A program made the translations under genes and the position numbers. A stretch of 64,000 bases of DNA from contig CM040092.1 in assembly GCA_022496805.1 (NCBI GenBank), positions 24,219,649-24,283,648 on the forward strand, read 5' to 3'. The notes under the pieces were generated by a model that saw only the letters and a list, made by a program, of their open reading frames with translations, had not been told where the DNA came from and ran no database searches. This document shows, in pieces, positions 11,879-24,500 of the stretch; position 1 is the first letter of the stretch; each line of letters starts with the position of its first letter. The DNA comes from Pohlia nutans (Eukaryota; Streptophyta; Bryopsida; Bryales; Mniaceae).

Positions 11879-13624
11879 ATGGAAAGAAGCAGTGGATTCA
11901 AGCAACCTCCTAAGAGGCAACGGAGCAGTGGACAATGTTCTGAATTAAATCCTATGCCTACACCATCTCATGGGGACCAAAGCAAGGGAATGCAGCACAT
12001 GGCAAGTATATCGGTTGGCGTGCAAGAGCTTGACTTTTCTCCCTGCGTGAGTGCATCGATAGGTACTCGGCACATGGGCCCACCCCAAAGCAGAGAAGTA
12101 ATTGGACATAGTAGCTCTCAAGCGCAGAGTACCTCAGTGTCAGGTTCTACTTCTGGACACTCGGGAAAGAGAAAGAGGCACATGACATCGGAAGAGAGGT
12201 CTAACCGACCCGAAATCCTTTCAAAGGAGTGCGTGAAGTTTGTTCAAGACTTTGGATTGCAATTCTATAGGAGGAAATCCAAGGAGTATTTGGAGACCAA
12301 ATACTTGCACCACGGAGTGCATGGCCTCGCGCAAGCTGTTGAGGATATGAAGGTGCATTTAGGAGAGGCCGTCATGCGCGATCCAATTCATTCCGATGCA
12401 ACCGATCTTAAGGGTTATGGATCGTGGTTGAGTAGTCAGGTGCAGCAAGCAATTTACAACCCAACGCAGTGGTACGATGCATTGAACCGGGACGCATCCG
12501 GGTCATCGGGTCCCACTGGAGATCCATGCGAGGAATTAGGCAAGCTTATTTGGTGGAAAAATTACGCAAAGCGTCTGAAAGAGAGTTCTAGACGTCTACC
12601 ACTATGGGCCGACAAGTTGCTAGTGGGCCATCTTTCTTTGCAGGGTCAAACTGGGGTCATGTGGATTCCGAGGTCAGCAGAAATTGTAAACAAAGGCCAT
12701 GTGCAATTTGAGGGGGCGTATGATAAAGTGCGACAAGTATCGATTCATAATTTTGCAACGATTTCAAAGATGGTTTTCGCAGAAAAGACGAGCAAGATTG
12801 CCAAGAAAGACAAAACACATGCAAGAAAAGAACTTTCGATTGAAGCCCTGGTCAATCCTGTGGATCACCCGGGAATGATAAAATTCTTTGCGTTATCAGC
12901 GGAGAACATGTCAGCCTTCACCATATGGTGGAATGGAAATTCATTAGACTCGGTGTTGCGGATTGAATCAAGCTATGACAACGATACACATCCCTCGGTA
13001 TTGTTGGGGTTGTGTGGAATGGATATAGAGATCCGTCAAAAGATTGTAGCATACCGTGGGAAGCAGGCTTACCTAGCTTGGGCGTTGCTAAACATCATAG
13101 ACGTGTTACACAAGAGCGGTGTGCAGCACAACGATTTGAGCAAATCCAACATCTTTCTCCATTTTTCACCGGAGTTACATGAAGATGTGTACATTAGAGT
13201 GTGTGAGTGGGGCATGGCATCTTGGACCGGTGAAGAGCCTACTTCACTATATTGGGCGAAAAATGACAAGGACCTGGAAGAAAAGAGAAGGCAACGATTT
13301 TGGATTGCACCAGAATTGTGGTATTTTCTTCCCAAGGAAGTTGATGGGAAAGTTGTATTCGCAGGCACTACCCCCCAAAAGCATACTATGAAATCAGAGG
13401 CATATGCAGCGGGGAAGCTCGCACAACGCATATACGAGCGTGACATGTCTTCACCGATGTTTAAGGGAATTTCCAGTAACAGGACGAGGTGGGAATTGTG
13501 TTTAGAAGGCGTTACGAAGGAAGATCCAAAAGACCGTTGGACCGTGGCCCATACTGTGAACACATTGAAAGGTCACCCATACAATTTTGAAACCCCAACC
13601 CAGTGTTACCGTTACAATATATAG
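11879..13624 (+). CDS. Atypical protein kinase-like protein, 581 aa, intronless
   Basis: The ORF is intact from the ATG at 11,879, chosen over an upstream in-frame ATG at 11,792 because that extension is translated G-run and flank sequence. The first 110 or so residues are Ser/Gln-rich with a basic patch (KRKRH) and look disordered. The C-terminal third has a kinase C-lobe: an HNDLSKSN catalytic loop near residue 417 (HxDLxxxN pattern, Asp and Asn kept), CEWG at about residue 441 where DFG is expected, and an APE motif at about residue 476. Later a DPKDRW segment matches the usual subdomain XI Arg region. No convincing Gly-rich loop is visible. Glu in place of the DFG Asp suggests weak or no catalysis, so a pseudokinase is possible. 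An AATAAA lies at 13,723. It has no introns, sits among repeats and follows a RING pseudogene, so transposon cargo or a recently mobile gene is possible. Confidence 0.7.
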   Translation: MERSSGFKQPPKRQRSSGQCSELNPMPTPSHGDQSKGMQHMASISVGVQELDFSPCVSASIGTRHMGPPQSREVIGHSSSQAQSTSVSGSTSGHSGKRKRHMTSEERSNRPEILSKECVKFVQDFGLQFYRRKSKEYLETKYLHHGVHGLAQAVEDMKVHLGEAVMRDPIHSDATDLKGYGSWLSSQVQQAIYNPTQWYDALNRDASGSSGPTGDPCEELGKLIWWKNYAKRLKESSRRLPLWADKLLVGHLSLQGQTGVMWIPRSAEIVNKGHVQFEGAYDKVRQVSIHNFATISKMVFAEKTSKIAKKDKTHARKELSIEALVNPVDHPGMIKFFALSAENMSAFTIWWNGNSLDSVLRIESSYDNDTHPSVLLGLCGMDIEIRQKIVAYRGKQAYLAWALLNIIDVLHKSGVQHNDLSKSNIFLHFSPELHEDVYIRVCEWGMASWTGEEPTSLYWAKNDKDLEEKRRQRFWIAPELWYFLPKEVDGKVVFAGTTPQKHTMKSEAYAAGKLAQRIYERDMSSPMFKGISSNRTRWELCLEGVTKEDPKDRWTVAHTVNTLKGHPYNFETPTQCYRYNI

Positions 13625-13722
13625 TTCATAGTTTTTTCCCATAGTTTAATCTCAGATCATAGAAGTTTGCATCTTTATGATGTACATTGTACGGCAATGT
13701 GAAATTCATTTTTTCATATGTA

Positions 13723-13728
13723 AATAAA
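13723..13728 (+). terminator. Candidate polyadenylation signal for the kinase-like gene
   Basis: An AATAAA about 100 bp after the stop at 13,622-13,624, in an AT-rich context. Confidence 0.45.
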
Positions 13729-13796
13729 GATTGATTCATGAATTTGATTCTTGTGCATGTAGCATTTATGTTTGGAATCTTCATTTGTAGTTATCT

Positions 13797-14035
13797 CTAA
13801 ATGCTTAGAGCCTACTCCAAATTCAGCAGTTTTACAAAGATGCATTAAGAAATGCAACCCATAAGGATATTTTGAACTTCATGTATGAATAAAAGTTGTA
13901 CATTATGAATTTTTGATTCTATTCATATGATTAGATCTATGATTGCTATCATCAATATTTTTGAATAAAATTTAGAACTAAAAATTCAAAATCCTTTTGT
14001 AATTTGATTAGGAATAAGATATTTAAGATGGGTAA
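13797..14035 (-). mobile_element. Fragment of the TTAA-flanked MITE family
   Basis: This stretch matches, in reverse complement, the right-hand half of the element at 57,382-57,948 (shared segments around ATAATGTACAACTTTCATTC and AAATGCATCTTTG). The terminal repeat itself is not intact here. Confidence 0.55.
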
Positions 14036-14091
14036 ATGAAAAAATGACGCCCAAGGCCTCCGGCAGTTACGTGTGAAGGGCACGTGTTTCA

Positions 14092-14481
14092 GGGCCTCTT
14101 TACACTAGAGACAAGATGTCGTGAGGAGAGAAATTTCAGCCAATGGGAGGCCTAGAAACCAAGAAGACCAAAGAATGTCACTTCACATCCGAAATTTTCA
14201 ATCCAAGGGACATAAGGAGGAGAAAATGACATTGACAACACTTTTGTCCTTCGTGGCAACAAAAGTGCACATTTTTCCTAAACTCTCACAACCAATCATT
14301 TTTTATTTTTGAAGAAATATGTAAGAACTTTATTTTTTTAAATCAGCACTTTATTTTGTGGCCCCTTCTCACATTACTCTATATCCAAAGGCCGTCAAAT
14401 TCAAGGTTGGCTTCTCAAAAATGAGCCATGGCCCTTGGGAGGTTTTCTCCACGGCTTCTCGCCTTTAGTGTAAAGAGGGCC
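14092..14481. mobile_element. 390-bp MITE with GGGCCTCTTTACACTA ends
   Basis: The left end GGCCTCTTTACACTAG is mirrored by the right end TAGTGTAAAGAGGGCC. The right flank is TTA and the left flank TCA, so a PIF/Harbinger-type 3-bp target is plausible but imperfect. It has no transposase. It abuts the minisatellite repeat copy that follows. Confidence 0.6.
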
Positions 14482-15012
14482 TTAGTGTGTCGTTCGCGAT
14501 GTGTTGTTGTGCAATGGAAATAAAACATTCATTTGTATGAAAAAGATAAATAATTTGTAGTTACGACAGTCATGTGCCACAACATAGAGGAGGGACAGAC
14601 AGAGAAGACACTCAGAAGATGACAGACGGCCAAGATTGAACACGATAAGGGGTAGTCGGGAAGGGGCAAAGGCGAAGGGAGAGACGGGAAAGGTAGATGG
14701 GAAGGGCAGACGGGGGGGGGGGGGTAGATGGGAAGGGCAGTCCGCGAGGGCAGATGGCCATGGCAGACGGCATAGGCAGTCGGCAAGGGCAGATAGCATG
14801 GCAGTCGGGATGGCAGTCAGAAAGTGGCTACTCGATTGGGGTCGTTGGATTGGAATAGATTGTGAGTAAAAGGGCAGTTGGGATGACGCAGATGGATGGA
14901 GACCGTTGGATTGGAGCAGACGGCAGGAGAGCAGGGCAGTCGGGACGGGGCAGATGGCAGGAGAGGGGCAGTCAGGAGAGAGGGCAGTCGGAGATCAGAG
15001 GCAGACGGGGGG
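14482..15012 (+). repeat. Second copy of leader plus GGCAGTCGG minisatellite
   Basis: The leader CTTAGTGTGTCGTTCGCGA and the following array correspond to 118-860, including the unique GATGACGCAGATGGATGG segment downstream of the array. G-runs lie near 14,711-14,723 and 15,009-15,017. Confidence 0.8.
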
Positions 15013-15179
15013 GGGGCCCATGGTAAAAACATTACCCTAAACCCATGTCCACGTAGGACACGACTTTCAAGGGGTCCTACGTGGACATGCCACATCTGTT
15101 GCTAGAGCCACATATAGCTTGCAAGGTGGCACAAAGGTAACTGTTTTAACCCTACCTGGTGAAAAGACTAGACAGTAGT
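15013..15179. other. Short non-coding stretch
   Basis: It contains an inverted pair of CCTACGTGGACATG-type words around 15,045-15,090. Nothing else is recognised. Confidence 0.5.
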
Positions 15180-15279
15180 CTAGGTTGACCCTATCGTGGC
15201 GTACCAAAAGGGTCCGTCACGACATGATCCGCACGACACGGCATGACACGACATGACCGGCATGATGAACAACTCTGTC
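15180..15279. mobile_element. Remnant of a CATGACACGACA-rich MITE
   Basis: It is related to 5768-5864 and ends GATGAACAACTCTG, where the other copy has GATGAACAACCCTG. A second MITE has inserted right at this end, so the two are nested. Confidence 0.45.
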
Positions 15280-15713
15280 CAGGGTTGTTCGGACGCTAGG
15301 ACGTGGACGTCTAGCGGACGCGGACGTTCTTGTCCCAGCTTCCGATGACTTAGAGAAAAAGTAGTTCTTTACCCCGGGGTAAAATGCGTCCGATCCGACG
15401 GCCGCGAGGACGGCCTTGCACGATTGGGCGTCCGCTGGGGCGTCCGATTGGGTGTCCGGTCGACCGATTGTGGCCTATGGGGATGTCCGATTAGGCGTTA
15501 GCAGCTCGTGAGGGCGTCTGCTGGTCTGTCCGACGTCCGTCCAATCGGACGCCCCAGCGGACGGCCGTCCGACTAGGTAAAACAAGCGTCCGACTAGGTA
15601 AAACGAGGGTCCGTCGGTGTAAATAAAAATTTACCAGACGGACGCTATGTCTGACCGTCCGGACGTCAAACCGGACGCGATTTGGTCCGAGGACGTCCTA
15701 AATGACAACCCTG
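15280..15713. mobile_element. hAT-type MITE, 434 bp, with perfect 8-bp target duplication
   Basis: The element begins CAGGGTTGTTCGGACG and ends GACAACCCTG. It is flanked by ACTCTGTC at 15,272-15,279 and 15,714-15,721. CAGGG...CCCTG termini and an 8-bp duplication are diagnostic of hAT elements. The interior is packed with GGACG/CGTCC words in both orientations and can fold strongly. It encodes no transposase. Confidence 0.88.
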
Positions 15714-15718
15714 ACTCT

Positions 15719-18500
15719 GTCGTGTACATATATGCTCTAAGCTTTGTATTTTCAATAAATGCTCAGGGCCTATTGTTGATGAAGTAGTGGAAGCATTTGG
15801 GAGGCATGCAATATATTCCATTGGAGGTCTATATTTTGACTATGATCAATTCCAACTAGCTGTTGAGAGCAGAGAAGACAACCATGAAGACTCCACTTTG
15901 ATTGATGCGCACGTGTACATTGCCTCAACGTGCTACCAACTCAGTGGCACGTATGCAGAGTGCTATGAATCAAATTTTAAGAGAGTTTGTGCTTGACAAA
16001 ATCATACCTATTGTGGATGACATTCCCATAAAGGGGTGCGAGGAGAAAGAAAGAGACTTAACAGCTCAAGATGATGGTTGCAGAGCTTTTGTGATTAATC
16101 AATTCAAAGACGTGGCAAAAATCTTGAGCAGACTTGAAGAGGTGCACTTGACTTTCTCCATTGACAAGTTCAAGTTTGGGGTTGATGAGATTTTGGTAGT
16201 TGGATACTTATGTGGTTCTTATAGAAGGAAACCTAATTCTGAGAAGGTGGATGCTATTGGGAGAATGAAAGCCTGTAGCAATGTCACTGAAGTAAGGAGG
16301 TTTTTAGGAGCCTGCGTCTTCTATCAATTTTGGATCCTTCATTTTGCTCATATATTAGAACCTCTATACAAGCTATTGCGCAAGAGGAACAAGTTTGTTT
16401 AGCAACTTGAGCAAGATTTGACTATGGCGGAGTTGAAAAGAACTTTGGAGTCACCATCGGTTCTTAAACAAGTGAGCTACGACTGTAGACGACCGGTAAT
16501 TGTGACTGTTGACACGAGTCCAATTGCAATTGGATGGGCTATTGGACAAGATGATGAAAAAGGGAAGAGATTTGCTATCCGATTTGGAGCAAGAATCCTG
16601 ACAGATCGGCAAAGAGCATATCCACAAGTGAAAAGAGAATTATATGATGCTCTTACAGCTCTAAAAACAGACAGAAACTACTTGATTGGATCGGAGGTGG
16701 TGTTACAAACTGACTGCTTGCCTTTGCTGAGGATGATAGCAAATTGTCCTTCACCAGACATTGCAATGTTGCGGTGGATAGCCTACATCAAATCTTTGAA
16801 CCATGTTCTAGTTCACATTGAGGGCAAAAAAAATTGTATTGCCGATATATTGTCTAGAGCAAGGTATTTCAATGAAGAAGACATGATGGCTCATGAAGGT
16901 GATAATGAATTGTCACATGGAGGCTATGTGATGATTACAAATGGAATAAGCTCATCCACTGGAGCTTTGCCTTTCGAAAGTGAGATCTACGAAGGAAGAT
17001 TAGGAGACATTGGGCTCTATTTGAGCACCATGGAACGGCAAGAAAGCTGGGTGGATAAAACATTCAAAGACATCATGCATCAGTTTTATGGATATTTGTT
17101 GAAAGACGGAATTTTATGAAAGAGAGCAAAAAGACTTGGTGAAATGCCATTGAGGGTGGTGGGAGACTTTGAGACCAAGACCAAAGTTTTACAAGAATTA
17201 CATGATACGCTTTGGACCGGTCACAGAGGAGTTTGGGCCACCTATACAAAAATCAAGGAAAGATATTGATGGAAGAGGTTATACAAAGATGTTGAAGAGT
17301 TTGTAGCTTCCTGTGTTGTGTGCCAATTACAATCCAAGGTGCGACACAGAGACAAATTGCATCCGACCTATTCCATTGCAATCCATTTTCAATGGATGAT
17401 TGATTTGGTTGCCACGCCAAATGCAATGTGGGGGATGAAATACCTTGTTTTGACCACTCTCAAATTTTGTTGAAGGAAGAGCTTTGAGGACCAAGACAAC
17501 GGAGAATGTTTGCCGATTCATACTTGAAGACATTTTTAGTCGGTACGGGTGCATTGGTCGAATGAGAGCTGACAGAAGAGAATTAAATGCTGCTGAAGCC
17601 AAAGAATTTTTCAACTGATATGGTGTGCAATTGAAGCTGACAACGGTTTACAATTCTGAGGTCAATGGCAAGATTGAAATGGGACATCCCCCTATCATTT
17701 ATGCTTTAGTCAAAACCAGCAAAGAAAAGCCTAAGATGTGGCCAAAATTGCTACCGTTTGCTCTATGGGCTGATAGAACCACACACAGTACGGTTACCGG
17801 TTACATGCCAGTAGAACTAATGTATGGGTAAAAACCAATCATGCCGGTGGAGGGCGATATTCCCATATGGGTATTTCTTTCATGGGTATTTCTTTCATGG
17901 GAAGATGACATAAGCAGAGAAAGACAATGAGAGCTTCGCATTCAACAATTTGAAAGACTGCCTGAGGACGTTGGGATTGCATTGGAGAAAATGAAAGCTG
18001 CTAGACTGAGCAACAAAGAGCGCTTTGACAGACTACACCGAATGAGAAGAAAGAAGATTAGAGAGGGTGATTGGGTCCTTGTATTTGATAGCACATTGGA
18101 GCATCGACACAACACGGTGCGAAAATTTGCAAAAAGATAGTTTGGACCCTATGTAGTGATAAAAGTGCACCTAGATGGCACTTATTCACTCCGCGAGTTG
18201 GATGGAACTTCTCTATGTGTACCAGTAGCTGGAAAGCGCATCTAAATCTTTCGCAGAAGTGAAAGGTTTCATCTTGAAGACCTTGAAGACCATATCAATT
18301 CAGAAGAACTAGAAGATGATCAACAAAATGAAGATGAGGATGAAGAACTAGAGAATGCAGTTGATGACAATCAAGATAGCGAGGAGGACTAAACGTAGCA
18401 CATACCGGAGGATGTGCAGGTTTAGAGAGGGTACATGTCGTAATGGAAATACTTCCATCGTGTATATATATGTTCTTAGCTTTGTATTTTCAATAAATGG
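15719..18500 (+). mobile_element. Decayed Ty3/Gypsy LTR retrotransposon (pol region)
   Basis: Reverse transcriptase: a YDQFQLAVESR segment near 15,840, then a VDDIPIKG catalytic region near 16,013. RNase H: VDTSPIAIGWAIG near 16,510, TDCLPLL and a C-terminal ADILSRAR. Integrase: an H...H...C..C finger at about 17,190-17,330 and a core with IDLVATP and a Glu near 17,650. Frame changes and stops break the chain, for example TAG at 16,400 and TGA near 17,267. Gag and protease were not found. A short matching pair, TTTGTATTTTCAATAAATG at about 15,740 and 18,480, probably marks the R/U5 part of the two LTRs. It is a dead copy; the hAT MITE has cut the 5' side. Confidence 0.85.
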
Positions 18501-19985
18501 AGTAGCGGAATAAAAATGATCGGTCATAGTGAATTAATGACCGCCGCAATTTCAACCAAACAAGTCCGCAGCTTGGTGTTTGGAGACTTCTCCGACACGT
18601 ATCTATTTCTTCCGCGGGTTTGTGGAAGTCCTAGAGTGGTGTTAATTGTTTGAATTATTCTAATTTTAGTTTGTTTTGTTTTATTGGAAGGTACATATAG
18701 TTTATCTTTCGTTTTAATTAAATCATCAAGGGATTAGGTGATTTGAAAGGTGTGAATAGGAAGGGGGAGGGATAAGTACCTTCTTTGAAACTTCAAAAGG
18801 GAGCATGGGTATATGTGCCCCACCGCCACTTTTGATTGGAGGAGATTTAGTGAGGTCTTGGGGTTTTGGGGAGTGTCGAGAATTTTTTTTTTTGTGAGAA
18901 TAGTGAGAGTTTTGGAACAGAATTTCGACTTGATGTAGCTCATTGAGCAAGACTTTGTTTGAATTGAAACTTTGAGAGATTGTTGCTTGTGATGAGAACT
19001 TTTTGAATTAACCTTATAAGTTGAGTTTGAAGTTATATTGCAAACGTTATTAAGGATTGAAGTTTGTGGAAACCCTTGGCCGTTCATTGAGAGGGCAGAG
19101 GTTTGGACGAGCCACAACTTTTGTTGTGTTTATCAACTTGCTTTGCAATTTCGAGGGTGTATGTATCATTGTAATAGCTTTTAAAAAAACATTCCTCTTA
19201 TGATTTGGAGTTCCGAGGAGGAAGTTATAAAGGTGTGAAGGCTTGGAGGTTGATTTCCTTTGGAAGGAAGCAAGCTAAGACTTCAAGGACCATAACTTTT
19301 GGTCATCGTAGTAATTTCTTTTGAAAATTACAGGAATGATAGCTTATAAGATTAGCTCTCCACATTGCTATCACTCAATCTATTTGAAGATTTATAAAAG
19401 GAGTTGTTGTGTGTTGAAGTTGAGAGGTTGATTCTCTCTAAACACAAAGAGACCAAAACTTTGATTAGCCATAACTTATGGACAGAGTTTAGGGTTTCTA
19501 CAAAAATTATGCGTATTGTAGTAGTTTGCATTAACTTTTCAAAATGCTATTGCACTTGTATGTAAGTGCTTTACATCAAAAGTTATGAAGATATAAAGAG
19601 GCAGAGGTTGGTTGTCAAAAAACAATTAAAGCTTCCACTTTGCTCTCTTATAACTTTTGGACAGTAACTTCAATTCAAGTGAAATTTAGAAAAGTGTTAG
19701 TTTGTTGTTTTGGCTTTTCAAAAGTTATTACACTTAGCTTTTAGAGACTCGAGCCATTTATAGCATCAATTTGAAGCTCGTAGTTATAATAGAAGATTGC
19801 CTTGAGAGTTTCTTTGTGTTTGTGAACACTTTGAGACTTGAAAGCAAGAAGACAAGAAGACGTGAAGATTTGTGTGTTGTGGCTTAAGGCTCGTTGTCTT
19901 TTATAGTTACTCCTAGCCGGCTTTGGAGGCTCGTTGTCTTTTATTGTTATTCCCAGCCGGTTTTGGAGGCTAATTGTTTTTAAAT
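18501..19985. repeat. Non-coding DNA with diverged tandem repeats
   Basis: From about 19,190 to 19,740 degenerate units recur around CATAACTTTTGGACAG followed by a TTTTCAAAA-CTATTGCACTT type segment. At 19,887-19,985 a unit of about 41 bp (GGCTCGTTGTCTTTTAT...AGCCGGTTTTGGA) repeats two and a half times. This may be retroelement LTR/UTR sequence. No gene is supported. Confidence 0.5.
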
Positions 19986-21515
19986 TTTGTTTTGTAAACT
20001 TTGTAGCGGCGAAGTGGGATTGATCACTCACACGGTCATATTTATGTTGTTCCCACCGGTGAGGCACGTTTGCTGGTCACTGTGGGTTTGAAGTTTAGGA
20101 GCCATCTTTCGGACGGTTTCAGCTCGTGGTCTGGCCGTCCCGTTTTACCCGTCCGAGACCCATGGTTTCTTATTACCCCTCCCTTACTCTTAAACCTGTT
20201 TAGAGCCATTACATGATAGGCTACTGGGAAGAGATTTGAAGATTTGAAGAATACAAGAATTGAAGACACGACCAATCTCCCAAGCTATCTGGTCATTGTG
20301 TCGCAGCCAGATTCCCCGTGAATTCTCAGAGCGGTCCTCTCTACCCGACAGCGTACTGCAAAAAGAACACAATCACTAATTTGATAATTAGCTAAAGGCA
20401 ACATAAACCAGCTGTACTACTTTGAGTTGCCTTCTACTGAAACAACTAGTTAATTGAAAATCCGTTTGGTGATTACTAGCAAACGCCACTGACAAACCTG
20501 CAATAGGGTATGGTCCAAAACACCATTCAGCTCTTACCAACAATTCAAAAATACCGACACCGTAGCCTTAGCGCAAGAATCTGATCATTGGAAACGGAAG
20601 TCCAAAGAAATGAATCAGCAACGTCACCAGCAAACTCGACAAAAAACAAACCGTATCTCTCTACACGTTCACGACCACTTACACCACTTGCAAGAAGCGC
20701 AAAGTTCACTGCCACACGAAACTGACACTCTCAACTTGATTACGTCTCATTATGAACCCTAAAAACACCAGAAACTCCCCACCAGGCAAAGCCATTTGTT
20801 GCCATTTCTACAAATTCCAATCCAAACCTTCTCCTCAACATCCACCTTAAAGCATCAAATCCCTCGCTTTCTTGAATTCAATCCTTCCATGTCTCGCACC
20901 ATAGAGTGCTCTATTGAACCCTATGGAAAGAAAAGCATCTGAATCAATAGTCCTAATTCTGAACCTTTAATTCGAGTTTGTAGTCCCAAGAGGAAATGGG
21001 CAACACCAATGGACGTACACCCTTAGAACTTGAAAAAAAGACCCCAGCTCGCATTCGACGCTACATAGTAAATTGCATGTAGAACAATCACTGAAGGCCT
21101 GTTCACATACACCATTTCTGCTGCACGCATGCGTGCGTCAGATAACTTTAAAAGAATATGAGGTGAATAGAAAAATCTAAAATACGCAGAGAGGAAATAC
21201 ACTACCGCATGACAGAAAGCAATGCAGCGCAAAAAACGAACGTTACTATACTTGCAGCAGTGTATTGCAGTAGCACAATGTTCAACAGTAGTTGCAGTAG
21301 GAAAAGACAAAGTTTTGAATATTTTTTTGTTTCTTCATTTTTCCTCCCATCCTTTCATGAACGCAAACGCAACAGTGGCACTAGGCTGGTGTGAATGGGC
21401 CATGAATCAGAGAGAGAAACTCTAGCCCTAGAGTTTCTGTGAATGAAGAGTCTGTTTGGGGAAGTGCTATTAACTAGGTCACTAAGATAGACCAAATTCT
21501 CGCGTGCTACTCTTA
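19986..21515. other. Non-coding stretch, one weak exon candidate
   Basis: A TTCTTTTTGCAG acceptor on the minus strand near 20,356 opens a frame of about 45 codons, but no splice partner or protein family was recognised. The rest shows no feature. Confidence 0.3.
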
Positions 21516-24500
21516 GAGCATCCCCACTGGCTGCTATCCATATCCCTATTTGGATGAATCTCATCCAGATATAGTAGAAACAACTTCCACCCGGGTGCTC
21601 TATCTCTATAAAAAAATTGGTAATGGCATGTTGAGTTCCCTAAACTATGCTAATTTTGGGGAGTTTAGTGTTTCCTTTTGTTAACCTAGTTTTGTCACTT
21701 CTAAAATCGAGGAACAAATAGTATAGGGGTTCAAAATATAGGCGATAAGGTCTAGTACTCAGTCTATCATATTGTGACTAAAGTCAGATATCAGAATAGA
21801 ATTTAGATTAAAATAATATCAAAAACACTATTATACCCAGGATAATCAATTTGGTTGCCAATCCTTTCCCAATCGCTGTGACACAATGAGTCTCAGTCCT
21901 ATATAGTGTTCTAAAGGTATAGCAATCGTTCTGGACAATCGTTCAATTTTTGGCAATTTGTCAAATGCAATGCTCTATAACCTAGTCAAAATGCCAATAT
22001 AATATTTTTAATATATAATTCCTTTATTATCTTGTTTTTATATGGCAGACAATCGTTCCAGTAAACTCACTTTCATAAGTCTATATAATTCCATTTAATG
22101 CAAAATGACAAACAAAGCAGTAAGGGCAATCATTCTGGGACAATCATTCTCAGTTATGCAATGCAAAAATAGAGTGGAAAGATTTACCAAAATGCTCTTA
22201 TTTCTGAGGGCAATTTGTCCAAGCACATAGTTAGACCAAGAAATTTTCAGCTAGATTCTTCAGCTCTACAACACTTGATTCATGCCTTCATCACAATCTC
22301 ACCATGTCCAGTTTTTCACAACCATCACCCCAGTTTCACACACTCCTAAGACACTTCAAATTTGAAATTAACGTTGACACTCAGACTGCCCTCACACATA
22401 TCTATTGATTGTGATATCAATAAACTTTGCATTACACACAATCAAACCATAGCCGAAATTTCAGAGTCCAACCCTAATCTGAACAAATGTTTCCATTGTC
22501 GCAAAGAGTGTCCAAAGCACCCCAAAATTTGACCTAATTATGCATACAGACCGATTGACACATGCATTTCTTGTTTGTTAAAAAGATTCCTCCGAAAAAA
22601 TCTCCACATCTACTCTTCAACTCCCTCAAAGCACACAAATTCTTCAATCCTCTCACAACCCTACTGAGTTGTTTCCATTGCAATTTTGCATCAAGTTTTA
22701 CTCCTTGATCAATCAAGCTACTGGCACCTGATCAACTAATTTCCCCTCGATCAATTGCGTGCAGGACTCAATCGAAACCTTCTCCCAAAAACGCGTGTGT
22801 GCAAGCGCACACACACTCACCAAGCACAGAAAAGAAAATTTCCTCCCAATCTCTCGCCATATACTTATAAATTAGGGTTTTGCGCCACTCGCACTGAAAT
22901 TCCGGCGTCACCCCGTAGCTCACCGCCACAACGCCTCACGCACTGGTCATCCAGTTCCTCTTTGCAACTCCACACCACATCCTCTTCTCAACTCTGCATC
23001 AATTCCTCTTCTCAAAATTCATGGCATTCGCAAACACGGAAAGAAAAATTAATAAAATTAATATCCTCATGCTTGTCGCTCCAATAAGGCTCCTCACGCA
23101 ACCCAGCTCCTCACCACTATCTCAGCCTCCAACCGCGCTTTCCGTTAAACTCCGACACTGCACATTTGAACCCTTAGGTCACTCACGACAAGCCTGCACT
23201 CACAGCCACGCTGCCGCGCTCTCCGCACTTCTAACCCTTGTGCCCAACAAAAGACGAAACCCTTGTAAACCAAAAATTAACGCTCTAACACTCAATCAAA
23301 ACACCAACAATTGGAAATCGATCTATCACAACCCTCCCGCCAATCTTCTGAAGATCACAAGAAGCAATAACCACCACTGAAGATCACAAGAAGCAATAAC
23401 CTAATCTATGCAACTCTCAAGTACTCTTAAAACTTGAATCTCCTGTCGCTCTCTGATCAAACGTTGTCGCTGCGCCCTTTGAGAAAACACCAGCACTCAC
23501 AAAAAACAACCAGTACTTCCGAAACTCACAGCCTCGCAATAACTGGCACTTCAATCCTCACACTCACTCAACAAGCGCAGATAACCCCAGCACTCCGTCG
23601 TGTTCTCCGCTCGACAAAACCGTAGATCAACACCGAGACCCTGCTCCGCACTTGAATCCTTAGATCACTCATAGTACACCTGCGCTCAAATCTCGATCGC
23701 TCCGGCGCTCACACTTTGATCACACACTCCAGTACTCCCAACACTCACAATCAAAAAAATTCAGTAAACACACACAGAGACACTCTTAAAAACGAGAGAG
23801 AGAGTGAGATTTTTATTCATGAAAAAATTCCAATTTACAAAACTGCAAGACGAGGAGTAAAACTGCTGCAAAGCTGTTTTTCCAACTGCTTAAGTACAAG
23901 TCCCAGGGACAACCGCCTCAACTGCTCCAACACACCTTCCTCGAACGACATGTGGTAAGATCTCAACCTTTCATCTCTTTTTTTCTTTCTTTTCTTTTTC
24001 TTTTCATCTTTGTCTTTGTTTCTTTTGCTTTAACTTTACTATCTTTACTTTGCAACTTTTCTACCTTTTCTATTACTTTCTTTTTAACTTTTTGATACTT
24101 TTTGAACTTTGTGCATGCAATTCTACTATTTTTGTCTTTTTAATTTGCAAAATGTTTTTATTTGTTTACAAACTTTAGAACTAAGCATATACTAGACTAA
24201 AAGTTCTAACTACACCTTTCTCTATCACATTTTTACCACGAGTAACTTGAATTCATCTCAAGTCACTTAAATTCATAACCTACACCTTGTACACATTGAG
24301 GATGGTGAACTTTTTAACCCCTAAAGGACCGGAGCATTTTTCCTCTAAAAACACTCCAATGTTGCCATTTTTACTCCCCCATACAAATATTCCAAAAAAT
24401 ATCATTTTTTACCTTCTAAACTATTTGAAAAACAGTCACAACAAATTTCGTTGATTTTGACTATACAAATTGCAAGATATTTGCGTTTGATGGAAAAATC

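Noticed and set aside
7851..13624. RING pseudogene and kinase-like gene as parts of one transposon
   Set aside because: No shared terminal repeats or target duplication could be found around the pair.
22755..23958. Plus-strand frames of 60-119 codons
   Set aside because: Ser/Thr/His-rich chance frames in C/A-rich DNA, without splice links or known motifs.
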